Positions 49,163 to 59,324 of a stretch of DNA of 64,000 bases are shown piece by piece. Below the pieces are notes generated by a model. It worked only from the letters and a program-made list of their open reading frames with translations. It searched no databases and was not told the DNA's origin. The DNA comes from Microglena sp. YARC (lineage: Eukaryota > Chlorophyta > Chlorophyceae > Chlamydomonadales > Chlamydomonadaceae): NCBI GenBank assembly GCA_022414725.1, contig CM039463.1, positions 35,210,553 to 35,274,552 on the forward strand, given 5' to 3'. Position 1 is the stretch's first letter, and every line of letters starts with the position of its first letter. Position numbers and translations under genes: made by a program.

Positions 49163-49285
49163 AGAAAATCCTGTTTGAATTGTTCGTTTGATTCATTCTT
49201 AGATTCAATCGGAGATAACCTTGATTCAATCGATCTTTGTTTCCTGTTTGAATCAGTCGGCCATCAAACCTACCGATTGAGATCC

Positions 49286-49432
49286 GTTTGAAACAAGGTT
49301 GGTTGTTTCAAACATGACTCAAACCATGTTCAAATAGATCTTAATCAAGCCGTCATCAACGTGCCCCTTGAAAAAGGTTTGAAACAAGGTTGGTTGTTTC
49401 AAACATGACTCAAACCATGTTCAAATAGATCT
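49286..49432. repeat. 55-bp direct repeat, two copies
   Basis: GTTTGAAACAAGGTTGG and what follows, to TTCAAATAGATCT, occurs at 49286-49341 and 49378-49432, nearly identical. The flanking 49163-49285 has GATTCAATC-type short repeats like those at about 59,690-59,830. Confidence 0.85.
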
Positions 49433-49631
49433 GTTTTTTCGTAAAGCAATGCAAGCACTGAAGACTGAGGGGCGCATATTTGGACAGCAGGACTCTTCGA
49501 TCTTTGTTACAGAAATTGAAAGCACCATAATGAATGAATCCTTAGATAGTTAAACATGATAGTAATTAGTGATTAAAGAGCTATATATATATATGCTACT
49601 AAGGAAGTGCAGTTGGCCACGAAGTAGTTCC

Positions 49632-50590
49632 TCAGGTACGAATTGACGAAACTCCAGCATGCTGTGCTTCTTGTTCATCAACGACATCGTCTTCAGCCTC
49701 AAGGTCATAAGCATCCAGGCGTTCTGACGCGAGACCAGTCGCAAGAGTGAGACCTGCAGACAAATGTTCGTTGGTGAGCGTTAGTTGAGATACATTGGCA
49801 GCAATGCGCATTCTTCCGACTTTCAAATAGCAGCCATGGTTCAAACCAAATTCGCTATCTGAATGCGCACCTGTTTTGCACCTCGAGCATTGGAACTCTT
49901 GCGGCTCCATGATGAGCTGGACGATAGGTCGACTTGCTGCAGCTGCCTTAATGCCTGCGGAACAACTCGAAAAAGCGAGTCAGTCAAAGTTGAGACAAAT
50001 TCTGGTCAAGTAAGGCACCACTTGACGAGACGCAAAACGCAGTACCTTAACCGCACGCGCGGGGGCGGAGAAGCAGGTCGCTACAGTCTTGGGTTGAAGC
50101 ACAACAATTCCAAAAGCAAAGTACCGCTGAAGCAAAGTGCTCGCGCGTGTAGGTATTGACGGATCTCAGAAGTAATTCGGGAATGGCTGAAGCTATGAAA
50201 GCAAGCTCAGTCCAAGTTAATTCAAGGAAAGCAGGCAGCATGTCGCTATCTGACTGCGCACCTGTTTCACACCTCGAGCATTTGGAACTCTTGCGGCTCC
50301 ATGATAGGTCATTTTGCTGCAGCTGCCTTAATGCCTGCGACACAACTCTGGTCAAGTAAGGCACCACTTGACGAAACGAAAAATGCAGTACCTTAACCGC
50401 ACGCGCCGGCGTGGGCGGAGAAGAAGGTCGCTACAGTCTTGAGTTGAAGCACAACCATTCCCAAAGCAAAGTGCCGCGGAAGCAAAGTGCTCGCGCATGT
50501 AGGTATTGACGGATCTAGGAAGCAATTCGGGAATGGCTGAAGCTATGAATAGATCAGTCCAAGTTAATTCAAGGAAAGCAGGCAGCATGG
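49632..50590 (-). other. Duplicated exon-like blocks, unrecognised protein
   Basis: A ~75-nt block with acceptor TTCCGCAG or similar and donor CAG|GTGCGC appears twice on the minus strand (about 50339-50264 and 49955-49880). It encodes ALRQLQQ(N/V)DLS...WSRKSS and CSRC(E/K)TGA(Q/H)SDS. A second ~190-nt block is also duplicated (about 50230-50045 and 50590-50395), with CASTQDCSDLLLRPR and LELTWT. A further downstream segment with acceptor TCTGCAG at 49752/49751 reads LTLATGLASERLDAYDLEAE, acidic, to a stop near 49632. The layout looks like tandem exon duplication in one gene. The CxxC could bind metal. No family recognised. Confidence 0.35.
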
Positions 50591-50877
50591 TGCGCTATTC
50601 TGCAGGAATATCGCTGAGTCGAGAACCAATTGACGCGCAGTGAACAGTGAAAGCTTGCACAGCCGCTAAGTTGAAGCGCTAACCCATTGCGCTGACCAGT
50701 TTGAACTGTACAGCATGCAGTACCGCCGTAACCGCACGCGCATGGGCGGAGAAGCAGGTCGCCATATTTGAATCGGATTCTCGGGGCCTGCGCCTGCGGT
50801 GCATGCGGGATCTGCGTCGCAGGACCTAGACAACCCTGATGGGGGTCATGCTAATCAAACCTGATGAACAATGGGGG

Positions 50878-51559
50878 ATAATGATCCGAAACTTCTCATG
50901 TACCCAAATATGATTATTCCGATTCTGGAAAACAAAAGATCATAACCAGATTCAAAGGGACGAGGAAGTTCTGAGCTTAGATAACTGGTTACACATCTGC
51001 GCCTTTCGAACAGCGACCAGTTGGGACCCTGCACACCAGTAGGCTATCCTCCACTATGATAATGGTTTCTAAACTTCTCATGTACCTATGTATGATTATT
51101 TAGATTCAGGAAAACAAAAGATCATAACCAGATTCGAAGGGACGAGGAAGTTCTGAGCTTAGAGAACTGGTTACAGATCCGTGCCTTTCGAACGGCGACC
51201 AGTTGGGACCCTGCACGCCAGTAGGCTATCCTACACCTAGATAATGGTTTCTAAACTTCTTAGGTACCTATATATGATTATATAGATTCAGGAAAACAAA
51301 ATATCATAACCAGAATCGAAGGGACGGGGAAGTTCTGAGCTTAGAGAACTAGTTACAGATCCGCGCCTTTCGAACAGCTACCAGTTGGGACCCTGCACGC
51401 CAGTAGGCTATCCTACACTACGATAATGGTTTCTAAACTTCTTAGGTACCTATATCTGATAAATTAGATTCAGGTAAACAAAATGTCATAACCAGATTCG
51501 AAGGGACGGGGAAGTTCTGAGCTTAGAGAACTGGTTACAGATCCGCGCCTTTCGAACAG
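50878..51559 (+). repeat. ~181-bp satellite, four units (forward)
   Basis: The phrase GTTCTGAGCTTAGA recurs near 50968, 51150, 51332 and 51513, a constant 181-182 bp spacing. Units also share CCTTTCGAACAGC, CCAGTTGGGACCCTGCAC and TTCAGGAAAACAAA. This array has more substitutions between units than the inverted one that follows. Confidence 0.93.
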
Positions 51560-52440
51560 CGCAGATCGGTAACTACTGATTTAAACTCAGAACTTCCTCG
51601 TTCCTTCGAATCTGCTTCTGATCTTTGGTTTTCCTGAATCGGACTGATCACATATAGGCACCTGACAAGTTCAGGGACCATTTTCCTACTGTAGGATAGT
51701 TTATGGGGTTCAGGATCTCAACTGGTTACGGTTTAAAGAGCGCAGATCGGTAACTACTGATGTAAACTCAGAACTTCCTCGTTCCTTCGAATCTGCTTCT
51801 GATCTTTGGTTTTCCTGAATCGGACTGATCACATATAGGCACCTGACAAGTTCAGGGACCATTTTCCTACTGTAGGATAGTTTATGGGGTTCAGGATCTC
51901 AACTGGTTACGGTTTTTAAACAGCGCAGATCGGTAACTACTGATTTAAACTCAGAACTTCCTCGTTCCTTCGAATCTGCTTCTGATCTTTGGTTTTCCTG
52001 AATCGGACTGATCACATATAGGTACCTGACAAGTTCAGGGACCATTTTCCTACTTTAGGATAGTCTATGGGGTTCAGGATCTCAACTGGTTACGGTTTAA
52101 ACAGCGCAGATCAGTAACTACTGATTTGAACTCAGAACTTCTCGTTCCTTCGAATCTGCTTCTGATCTTTGGTTTTCCTGAATCGGACTGATCACATATA
52201 GGTACCTGACAAGTTCAGGGACCATTTTCCTACTGCAGGATAGTCTATGGGTTCAGGATCTCAACTGGTTACGGTTTAAACAGCGCAGATCGGTAACTAC
52301 TGATTTGAACTCAGAACTTCCTCGTTCCTTCGAATCTGCTTCTGATCTTTGGTTTTCCTGAATCGGACTCATCCCATATGGGTACCTGACAAGTTCAGGG
52401 ACCATTTTCCTACTGTAGGATAGTCTATGGGGGTATGTTA
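51560..52440 (-). repeat. Same ~181-bp satellite, five units (inverted)
   Basis: Units start at CGCAGATCGGTAACTACTGA near 51560, 51741, 51924, 52105 and 52284 (spacings 179-183). AACTCAGAACTTCCTCG, TTCCTTCGAATCTG and GGTTTTCCTGAATC are reverse complements of phrases in the preceding array, so the two arrays meet in opposite orientation at about 51560. Confidence 0.93.
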
Positions 52441-52966
52441 TAAACATGTTTTATTACATTGATGACCTCTTTGACATATATTCCAAAGCATCCCTTATTC
52501 ATATCTAAGTCTATGTAACTTAAAGGAAGTACGGTATGCAAAGATTTGAATAGTTATTCATTAAATAATGCAGTTGTATTCACTGCTGAAATTGGGCCGA
52601 AATACCTACGGTTAATAAGCAATATAGACCCTTGTGCTAACCGTATATTCCCTTTCCTACCCTTGCTGGCCCTTCACCGTTGGTTCCTCTCTTCCCTGTT
52701 CCAATAAATCCGGGACGCGAACTGTTGTAGTGCTAGCTGGACTGTTGTTCCAAGCAACCGTGTACCGTACTCCTGTCCGGCTCTCAGCTGTCCCCGCGCC
52801 CAGTAGAAGATCCCTGGCAACGGAGCCCACGCACGCCAAACCCCTGAACCCATAAACTGAACCGGCCAAGTGCAATTCGAGCCACCAGATTGTAAACTCG
52901 CATTCTGAACGCTACGCTACGATCCTCCTCTTCCTCTTTTTTTCTTCGCTTCGACTGGAGACAACT

Positions 52967-53059
52967 ACTAACGAGGCAACGATCACAAGGCATACATGCA
53001 TCGGTGAGCAGCCCTGGTCGCCAACTGCATCTTGGCCTTGTGATCGTTGCCTCGTTAGT
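52967..53059. repeat. Perfect 24-bp inverted repeat, 45-nt loop
   Basis: Positions 52967-52990 and 53036-53059 are exact inverted complements (arm contains CGAGGCAACGATCACAAGG). The right arm abuts the start of the histone H3 exon. The sequence outside the arms is not symmetrical. It may be a regulatory hairpin or a foldback artefact. Confidence 0.9.
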
Positions 53060-53079
53060 GCAAGCTGCTCCTCGTAGTT

Positions 53080-53642
53080 ACACGAGGCTAGTTCGACAAA
53101 TTGTACAAGATTTCGGAAATTACAGAATCCAAGCAGGGGCAAATTTGGCCCTTCAGGAAGCGACAGAGGCCTACTTGGTGGGCCTCTTCGAGAACACTAA
53201 TCTGGCGGCTATACATGCCAAGCGGGTAACCATTATGCCCAAGGATATGCAGGTGCGCTATCTACAGGGTTGGGGTGGGGTGGGGGGTGGGTGGGCGGGG
53301 TGGGGGGTAAGAGTTGGATCCACACAAAATATGCTGCAGCTTCTGGGCAGATCCCTAGGTGGGCAGTTGGCCTTTGGTAAAAATATGCTGCAGCTGCTGG
53401 GACCCGTACACGACAAAACACAACAGTACACTACACTACACAACAGTACACAACACTATACAACACTACACAACACTACACAACACTACACAACACTATA
53501 GAACAAGGGGGTTGGGAGGGGGATGGGGGGGGGGGGGGGGGGGGGGGGGGACTGAGCTACTTGAAACACTCACTCATTCACTAACTTTGATGTCTGTTTC
53601 CACTTGCAGCTCGCTCAGAGGATTCGAGGGGAGCGAAACTAG
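53080..53642 (+). CDS. Divergent histone H3, histone-fold portion (two exons)
   Basis: The exon ending at 53252 encodes [19 protein letters not shown], then [20 protein letters not shown] and [15 protein letters not shown]. These are the alpha-1 end, loop 1, alpha-2 and alpha-3 start of histone H3. After an intron (53253-53609, GT...TTGCAG) the last exon reads [10 protein letters not shown] and a TAG stop at 53640-53642, the exact H3 C-terminal position. The junction is in phase. Differences from canonical H3 include LVRQI for LVREI, a loop-1 segment one residue shorter, and [10 protein letters not shown] for LARRIRGERA. The likely acceptor is CTCCTCGTAG at about 53070-53079. The N-terminal tail and alpha-N were not found upstream, so the gene is incomplete here or has a very diverged tail. 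It would act in nucleosomes. The loop 1 is not the longer type of human CENP-A, so I do not call a centromeric variant. Confidence 0.85.
53412..53550. repeat. ACACTACACA microsatellite followed by a G run
   Basis: Repeats of ACTACACAAC/ACAGTACAC (to about 53503) and then about 30 G, all within the H3 intron. A 5' part of the same intron (53270-53300) is also G-rich. Confidence 0.9.
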
Positions 53643-53690
53643 GACTTGGCAAGAAGTTGTGGTGAGTTATGCTTTCATGCCTGAACCACC

Positions 53691-54071
53691 TATTAGCTTT
53701 GATAACACTCCGGATGAGTGGACTTTGTGTGTGCAGCACGCCAATCTATATATGCAGAGACGAGAGTAAGTTACAAGCACAGGAGACCCATTAAGGGGCA
53801 CCAGTGGAGGAAGAAAGAAAGGTAGGCTATACCCTGATAAGGGTTAGACACTATACAGTCAATGTCAGAGGAAACCGGGCAGCCGGGAAACTATCAGGGT
53901 AAAGGCAAGACCGGTGAAGTACCTGACAGGAACCTGTCACTGAGTCACTCAATGACTCAGGCTAAGGGAAACTGTCACTACGGGAAGCTGTCAGGGCCGA
54001 TAGTTCTAAGGGAGTACAGAAGTAGTCACCAAGTCATAAAACGCGTGAGAGCAACGCAATTCATGCTGACA
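53691..54071 (-). repeat. 3' LTR
   Basis: 381 bp, matching 57357-57737 base for base on reading. On the minus strand it begins TGTCAGCATG and ends GCTAATA. Confidence 0.9.
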
Positions 54072-55556
54072 CTCCACCTATGACACAGGTGACATACAAT
54101 ACTACTACTCCACCTATGGCACTGGTGACATAGAACTATAAACTGGTAGCAAACAAAAGTTATGAAGGAACGGCGGAAAAATCAGGAAACCAGAAGAAAG
54201 CCTTGTCTAAAATAAAAGGATGAGAAAGGATGAACCAAAAAACCACTGTAGTACTCCGAAAATGTAGCAGCAAAAAAAAACTTGGGTCATACCGAGCAGA
54301 GCTGAGACCAAAACGGAAATGTAACCATCCATGGTAAGCGCAAAAAATACTATTCATCCAGAATAGGAGGCACCAAACCAGAAATCACAGGGAGGCCAAA
54401 ACAGAAATCAATCCCAAATACCAAAGGAAGGGGAACAACGGTGACTAAAAGAACCGAGAACGTAACCTAAAGAGAAGACTGAAAAAACGTATATCAAAGT
54501 TGGGGAACAACGGTATAGAAAACCCGATCCGGGTATAGGAACCTAACGCCAATCAATGATAACCAAAGAGACGGATTGAAATATCGTGTGAGAGCAGCAC
54601 ACGAGAGAATCAAAACCTAAAGGACGCAGACAAGAGGACACTAAAGACTACGATGGAAAAATAAAGTCGATGGAAAAATCCACTACCTTAAAAACTATTC
54701 TTAGCATAGAATTCATGACTAGGTTGGGATGAAAAAAACCATGATGAACTGGTTTCTTACTCAAAGATGGAAGTAAGAAGATTTATGAAAGTTAATTATC
54801 ATAAATCCCCAGTTACGGCACTAACTAAAACATTCTAGGAGGTGGGTATCGCACCGCAAAGAACTCATGCACTCAAGACAAACCAAGCACCTAACCACAA
54901 GCAAACTAAACCTGCAGCAACTGAAAATCCAAAGGATGCGGAGATAAAATCTCAAGAAACTTGTAACCAACAAAAGGAAACACAGTTCAATGAACAACAG
55001 GAGTTTAGACGTACAAACACAGTACAGAAAACTTAATGTCCACTTGAAAAATAGTAAACGCAGAAAAAAGGACGTCAAAGAATTGACTGCAAAGGATGGA
55101 CTGAAAGGGCGCTTGAAATACACTCGGAAAACAAGAAAGAGGTGAGCGGCGGTACATCTGCAAGTACAACTGCAAGATTACCCAGCCCACCAATTCACAG
55201 TAAAATCCGAAGGGAAACAACTACTACACTCCACAAAAAGTTCCAATCACATGAGGGGCTGGTGATCTAAAAACAGTTTGGAGTAAAAAGAAATAGCTAA
55301 TCTATGATGAGCTCCACCGAACGAACCATCTGCCTATGGAACTAGAGTCAGAAACCATCAAGACGCTATAACGGTGGTCTGAATTAATTACCACCTTCCA
55401 CCAAAACCAAGAAAGACAGCTGAAAGGAAGCTGCCTAAACAAAGCGTCGTAACGCTCCACCAATCTAGACTACCCTATAAGTCAGTCTAGGCGGTGCTGA
55501 GGAATAGGCACCCACACATAGGGCCATGTTAACCTACGTATGAGAACCATCAGCAC
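54072..55556. other. LTR-element interior without recognisable genes
   Basis: This is where a Copia element would carry reverse transcriptase and RNase H (minus strand, after integrase). The sequence is A-rich on the plus strand, and no YVDD, SLYGLKQ or similar motif was found in either direction. It may be replacement or extreme decay. Confidence 0.5.
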
Positions 55557-56093
55557 CTAAAACAATGAATCCTGGGTTGACTGTAACACCCCAGCCATAC
55601 GCAGTATCAAGCTAGTAACCGGTAGTATAGCCCCCAGCGCAGAACTGCTGCCTGGTTGAACAGGGCCGGCCTTATTTGCCTCTATATCAACGAAGCCTGA
55701 GTCGACTGTAACACCCCAGCCGTACGCAGTATCGGAACCCGACCAGTGTTCTAAATCATCACTTGCCCGGTCAGCAACGGCTACATCATCCCCAGGCCGG
55801 GACCCGAGTGTTCCACCAGGGACAACGGGAGGCGTCTGAATGAACGACACCTGCGAGTCATTCAAGGTGGTCGGAGGGTGGGGACTATTAGGCAATGGAC
55901 CTGATCCAGATACCACTATGATTGAAGGCTGTCGTACACCTAAAGCTTCACCGACGAGCGACGTATTGGAGATCCCAGCGACCCCCTGAGATTCGGCTAA
56001 GATTTTATCTGAAAGGACCGCAGAATCTCGCTGACCCAATGCCTTCACACGCAATACAGCACCATCAGCCCCTGACCTGGGGCGCAAGGTCAT
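55557..56093 (-). pseudogene. Ser/Pro/Gly-rich segment following the integrase
   Basis: Open for about 178 codons. It has low-complexity Ser, Pro, Val and Gly, with a duplicated phrase (SGSDTAYGWGVTVDSGF and, later, a similar nucleotide stretch at 55560-55610). Its position and composition fit the variable linker between integrase and reverse transcriptase in Copia polyproteins. Confidence 0.5.
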
Positions 56094-56760
56094 CCATGGA
56101 AGGGCATCCCATGATCAGGGCAGCGGTCGACAATTGGGGTTAGCAAAGGGTCAAGGGAATGAACCGCAGGCACATGCATATGTCCGTTGATTGCGGCAGG
56201 GATGCAAGTGTAATACAGAGACCCGTCATAGGGAGATAACCCAGGTATACAGTTATGCTCAAACTGCTCATAGAAGAGTATATCACGACTCTCTACTACC
56301 TCGCGCAACTTTGGAACCCAAACAAAATAACCCTTACTCACCAGGGAATACCCAACCAGTCTTCCACATAGCGCCCGCTCGTCCAGCTTGTTGCGCTTCT
56401 TCCCATTTACTAGCGTAACGTAGCAAGGGCAACCGAACACACGCAACATCGACACATCAGGCTGAACCCCAAAGAAAAGCTCGTAAGGAGTCTTCTCTCC
56501 CTGATTGGGCAAGCGATTAACTAGGTAACAAGCAGCGAGGAAGGCATAGGGCCAGAAAGACTTAGCAAGTTTGGACTCCAAGTGGATGCTCCTAGCTATA
56601 GACTGTAAGACCCCATTGTACCTTTCCACAGTTGCATTCTGCTGTGCAGTGTATGCCAAAGATAACTCATGCTCCTCCCCAACCGATATCAGCCAATCCT
56701 CAAACCACTTTACTATAAAACCCCTTAGCCCTATCAGAACTCAAACACTCAAACCCAAAC
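56090..56760 (-). pseudogene. Copia-type integrase, C-terminal half of the core, frameshifted
   Basis: The minus strand shows KWFEDWLISVGEEHELS, AYTAQQNATVERYNGVLQS, KSFWPYAFLAACYLVNRLP and TPYELFFGVQPDVSMLRVFG, then CPCYVTLVNGKKRNKLDERA. These match the integrase catalytic-core end (the Q-N-x-x-x-E-R helix holds the third acidic residue) and the GKKxxKxD/ERA block typical of Ty1/Copia. Just upstream, FECLSSDRAKGF is in another frame, so the core is frameshifted near 56720, and the N-terminal zinc finger and first catalytic Asp were not found. The element is therefore unlikely to make active integrase. Confidence 0.85.
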
Positions 56761-56869
56761 GCACGTTGCTAAGGCATACACCTAAGGGGGGAACCAGGGG
56801 CACGGGAAGACAAAGAAGTAACCTCTGTCGAACCACAGAACGCACCCAGGGGTCACAAGGAGCCTAAGA

Positions 56870-57356
56870 GAGAAAAATATCCAAAGATATCATGCCAAAG
56901 ATCCTCCACGGCCGCTGGACTAGGGCCAGGACGGCGTCCACTTCGGCCTCCACTTCGGCCTGTAGCATGGGCGAAGTCCGGCGCTGCGAGACCTGGGATC
57001 ACAGAAGGTGGGGAAGCGTTAGGCGAAGTCGAGATTAGAGGTATGGGGGGAAAAAAAAAAAAAAGACGAGAATGACAGTGCAGAAAATCGCACCAATGGC
57101 AGAAAATCGCAAATCGCAAGGGCAGAATTCGAAAATGTATCGCTAGGATGCGAAGAGCAGAGCCGAGGCATGCAAAGGTCCTAATATTCCGCCGTCGATG
57201 AGCAGTCAATCCCAAGTCCCCCCCTCTATCGCTCGACTCACCCGGATGGGGGGTAGAGGGAGCAGCACCCGAGTGGTGCTGACCATACCCCCCTGCTTCC
57301 TACCACCTCAAGAATCTCCAGGTCCAGACGCGTAGGTCGTCCTCCTGTGGATAACC
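56870..57356 (-). other. LTR-element leader region, no gag recognised
   Basis: One minus-strand frame (57215-56853) is open, with Arg/Pro/Ser-rich low complexity and an A14 run on the plus strand (57051-57064). No zinc knuckle or protease motif is seen. Confidence 0.4.
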
Positions 57357-57737
57357 TATTAGCTTTGATAACACTCCGGATGAGTGGACTTTGTGTGTGC
57401 AGCACGCCAATCTATATATGCAGAGACGAGAGTAAGTTACAAGCACAGGAGACCCATTAAGGGGCACCAGTGGAGGAAGAAAGAAAGGTAGGCTATACCC
57501 TGATAAGGGTTAGACACTATACAGTCAATGTCAGAGGAAACCGGGCAGCCGGGAAACTATCAGGGTAAAGGCAAGACCGGTGAAGTACCTGACAGGAACC
57601 TGTCACTGAGTCACTCAATGACTCAGGCTAAGGGAAACTGTCACTACGGGAAGCTGTCAGGGCCGATAGTTCTAAGGGAGTACAGAAGTAGTCACCAAGT
57701 CATAAAACGCGTGAGAGCAACGCAATTCATGCTGACA
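57357..57737 (-). repeat. 5' LTR
   Basis: Identical to 53691-54071. Both contain a TGACTCAG-type word and ACGCGTGAGAGCAACGC. A diverged relative is at about 37,950-38,232. Confidence 0.9.
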
Positions 57738-58210
57738 CCACCCTCATGTAACAACTTAATGAATGCATGTTACTTATCAATAATATCATAATATGGCTTA
57801 GCTGAACCTACCCATACTGTAGCCCGATAAGCGCCCTTGAGGCTGCTTGCTACAGAATGGGCGGGAGATGCGATTTGCCTTGTATGGTATGCCTTAACCA
57901 CCCTCATGTAACAACTTAATTAATGCATGTTACTTATCAATAATATCAGAATATGGCTTAGCTGAACCTACCCATACTGTAGCCCGATAAGCGCCCTTGA
58001 GGCTGCTTGCTACAGAATGGGCGGGAGATGCGATTTGCCTTGTATGGTATGCCTGAACCACCCTCATGTAACAACTTAATTAATGCATGTCAGTAATAAA
58101 AAAATATGGCTTAGCTGCACCTGCCCATTATGTAGCCGCATAAGCGCCCTTGAGGCTGCTTGCTACAAAATGGGTGGTCAATGCGTTTAGCCATGTATGC
58201 ATCCACCACC
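57738..58210. repeat. 160-bp tandem repeat, three units
   Basis: Units begin CCACCCTCATGTAAC at 57738, 57898 and 58058, and a fourth start (CCACCCTCTG) is at 58206. The first two units are almost identical. The LTR element inserted precisely at the CCACC that starts the first unit. Confidence 0.93.
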
Positions 58211-58298
58211 CTCTGCACACACTTAAGTCACCAACATGATAAGTGCAGCACATTCTAAGCAGCATTATCTTACTCATTCTAATGTTTTTCCCTTGCAG

Positions 58299-58434
58299 GT
58301 CATTCATGAATGCTGGCTGTTGGGAGCAAGTAAAGGACGAATATGCAGTAGTGGAGCTGCCTGGAAGCTGCCATCATGTGGTGCCAAGCTTAGCCAATGG
58401 GATATTAAGGCATGTTAGTGCCCTGAATATATAG
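58299..58434 (+). CDS. Terminal exon-like segment, unrecognised
   Basis: A strong acceptor (TAATGTTTTTCCCTTGCAG) precedes a frame reading SFMNAGCWEQVKDEYAVVEL and PGSCHHVVPSLANGILRHVS, then a TAG. The upstream partner is unclear. A donor-like GTGAGT at about 53662, just after the H3 stop, could be its partner, separated by the LTR element. In that case this would be H3 3'-UTR rather than coding. No domain recognised. Confidence 0.3.
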
Positions 58435-58481
58435 TAGCATGGAGCAGTAATCATAGGGTGACTTTAGTTTGGGTTTTGTTT

Positions 58482-58545
58482 ATGAGGGTTTAAAGGTACT
58501 GCCTGTCCTTGTTGACCAGGACAGGCAGTACCTTTAAACCCTCAT
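58482..58545. repeat. Perfect 28-bp hairpin with 8-nt loop
   Basis: 58482-58509 and 58518-58545 are exact inverted complements (arm contains GGTACTGCCTGTCCT). An imperfect extension (GGGTTTTGT against ACAAAAAACCC) lengthens the stem to about 40 bp. This is a precursor-like foldback or a small MITE. No evidence of transcription is available. Confidence 0.92.
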
Positions 58546-58754
58546 ACAAAAAACCCAAAAATTTAATTTGAAATTTCAAGCACAGCAGTAGATAGGCCTA
58601 TTATCCCTTCCACCACCTTGGACAATAGCCGGGCCTGGTAGTTGACAATATACAGCCTTCTTGTGCGATACCCACGAGAGCACTGTATTGTATTCATCAA
58701 TTGTGCGATACCCACAACGATGAATACTTTCCCTACAACTGAATTAGACCTAAC

Positions 58755-59165
58755 TTCCAGCCAGCTCCATTAGGTTGTACAGCTTCCAGCCATGGGTTGT
58801 ACAGCTTCCAGCTAGCTCCTTAGGTTGTAGAACTTCCATCCAGCTTCAATAGACTTTCACTTTGTGTGACAGGTTGTACAGCTTCTAGCCAGATCCATTA
58901 GGTTGTACAGCTTCCAGCCAGCTGCATTAGGTTGTACAGCTTCTAGCCAGCTCCATTAGGTTGTAGAGCTTCCAGCCAGCTCCATTAGACTTTCACTTGT
59001 GTGGCAGGTTGTAAAGCTTCCACCCAGCTCCATTAGGTTGTACAGCTTCCAGCCAGCTCCATAAGACTTTCACTTTGTGTGCCAGGTTATATAGCTTCCA
59101 GCCAGCTCCATTAGGCTGTCTCTCTGTATATTAGGTTGTTGTGTAGCTTCGAGCCAGCTAAGCCG
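58755..59165. repeat. ~30-bp degenerate repeat (GGTTGTACAGCTTCCAGCCAGCTCCATTA type)
   Basis: More than ten irregular copies of TTGTACAGCTTCCAGCCAG and variants occur. Some are separated by ACTTTCACTTTGTGTG phrases, which gives a longer period. No coding content. Confidence 0.85.
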
Positions 59166-59324
59166 TCCTCAGCAGGAAAATTAAATATATGATACCAATT
59201 TGTTTTCTGGCATTATATTTGTTTCCTTTCTTGTAAAAGTTTCTTTCCTACCATTGTCCAAAGTGCGAGTACTTAAACACGCACACACACCCTACTTGGG
59301 CTGTTTCCAAACTCCTACATTCAA

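Larger units (their letters stand above)
53686..57742 (-). mobile_element. Young non-autonomous LTR retrotransposon (Copia-related)
   Basis: LTRs of 381 bp at 53691-54071 and 57357-57737 appear identical and run TG...TA when read on the minus strand. The 5-bp target duplication CCACC flanks the element (53686-53690, 57738-57742). The interior encodes a decayed integrase on the minus strand, then a Ser/Pro-rich stretch. I found no reverse transcriptase/RNase H in 54072-55550 and no gag in 56870-57356. A purine-rich GGTGGAG lies beside the 3' LTR. No standard TGG primer site is seen next to the 5' LTR. Identical LTRs imply recent insertion, so mobilisation by another element in trans is inferred. 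The insertion is into a 160-bp tandem repeat whose uninterrupted copy at about 58050 shows the empty-site sequence. Confidence 0.88.

Noticed and set aside
53080..53642. Centromeric histone (CENP-A/CenH3)
   Set aside because: Loop 1 is shorter rather than longer, and helices 2-3 are nearly canonical H3. The nearby satellite alone is not enough.
54160..55220. Phe/Leu-rich membrane-like proteins on the minus strand
   Set aside because: They result from A-rich plus-strand composition inside the LTR element, with no family motif.
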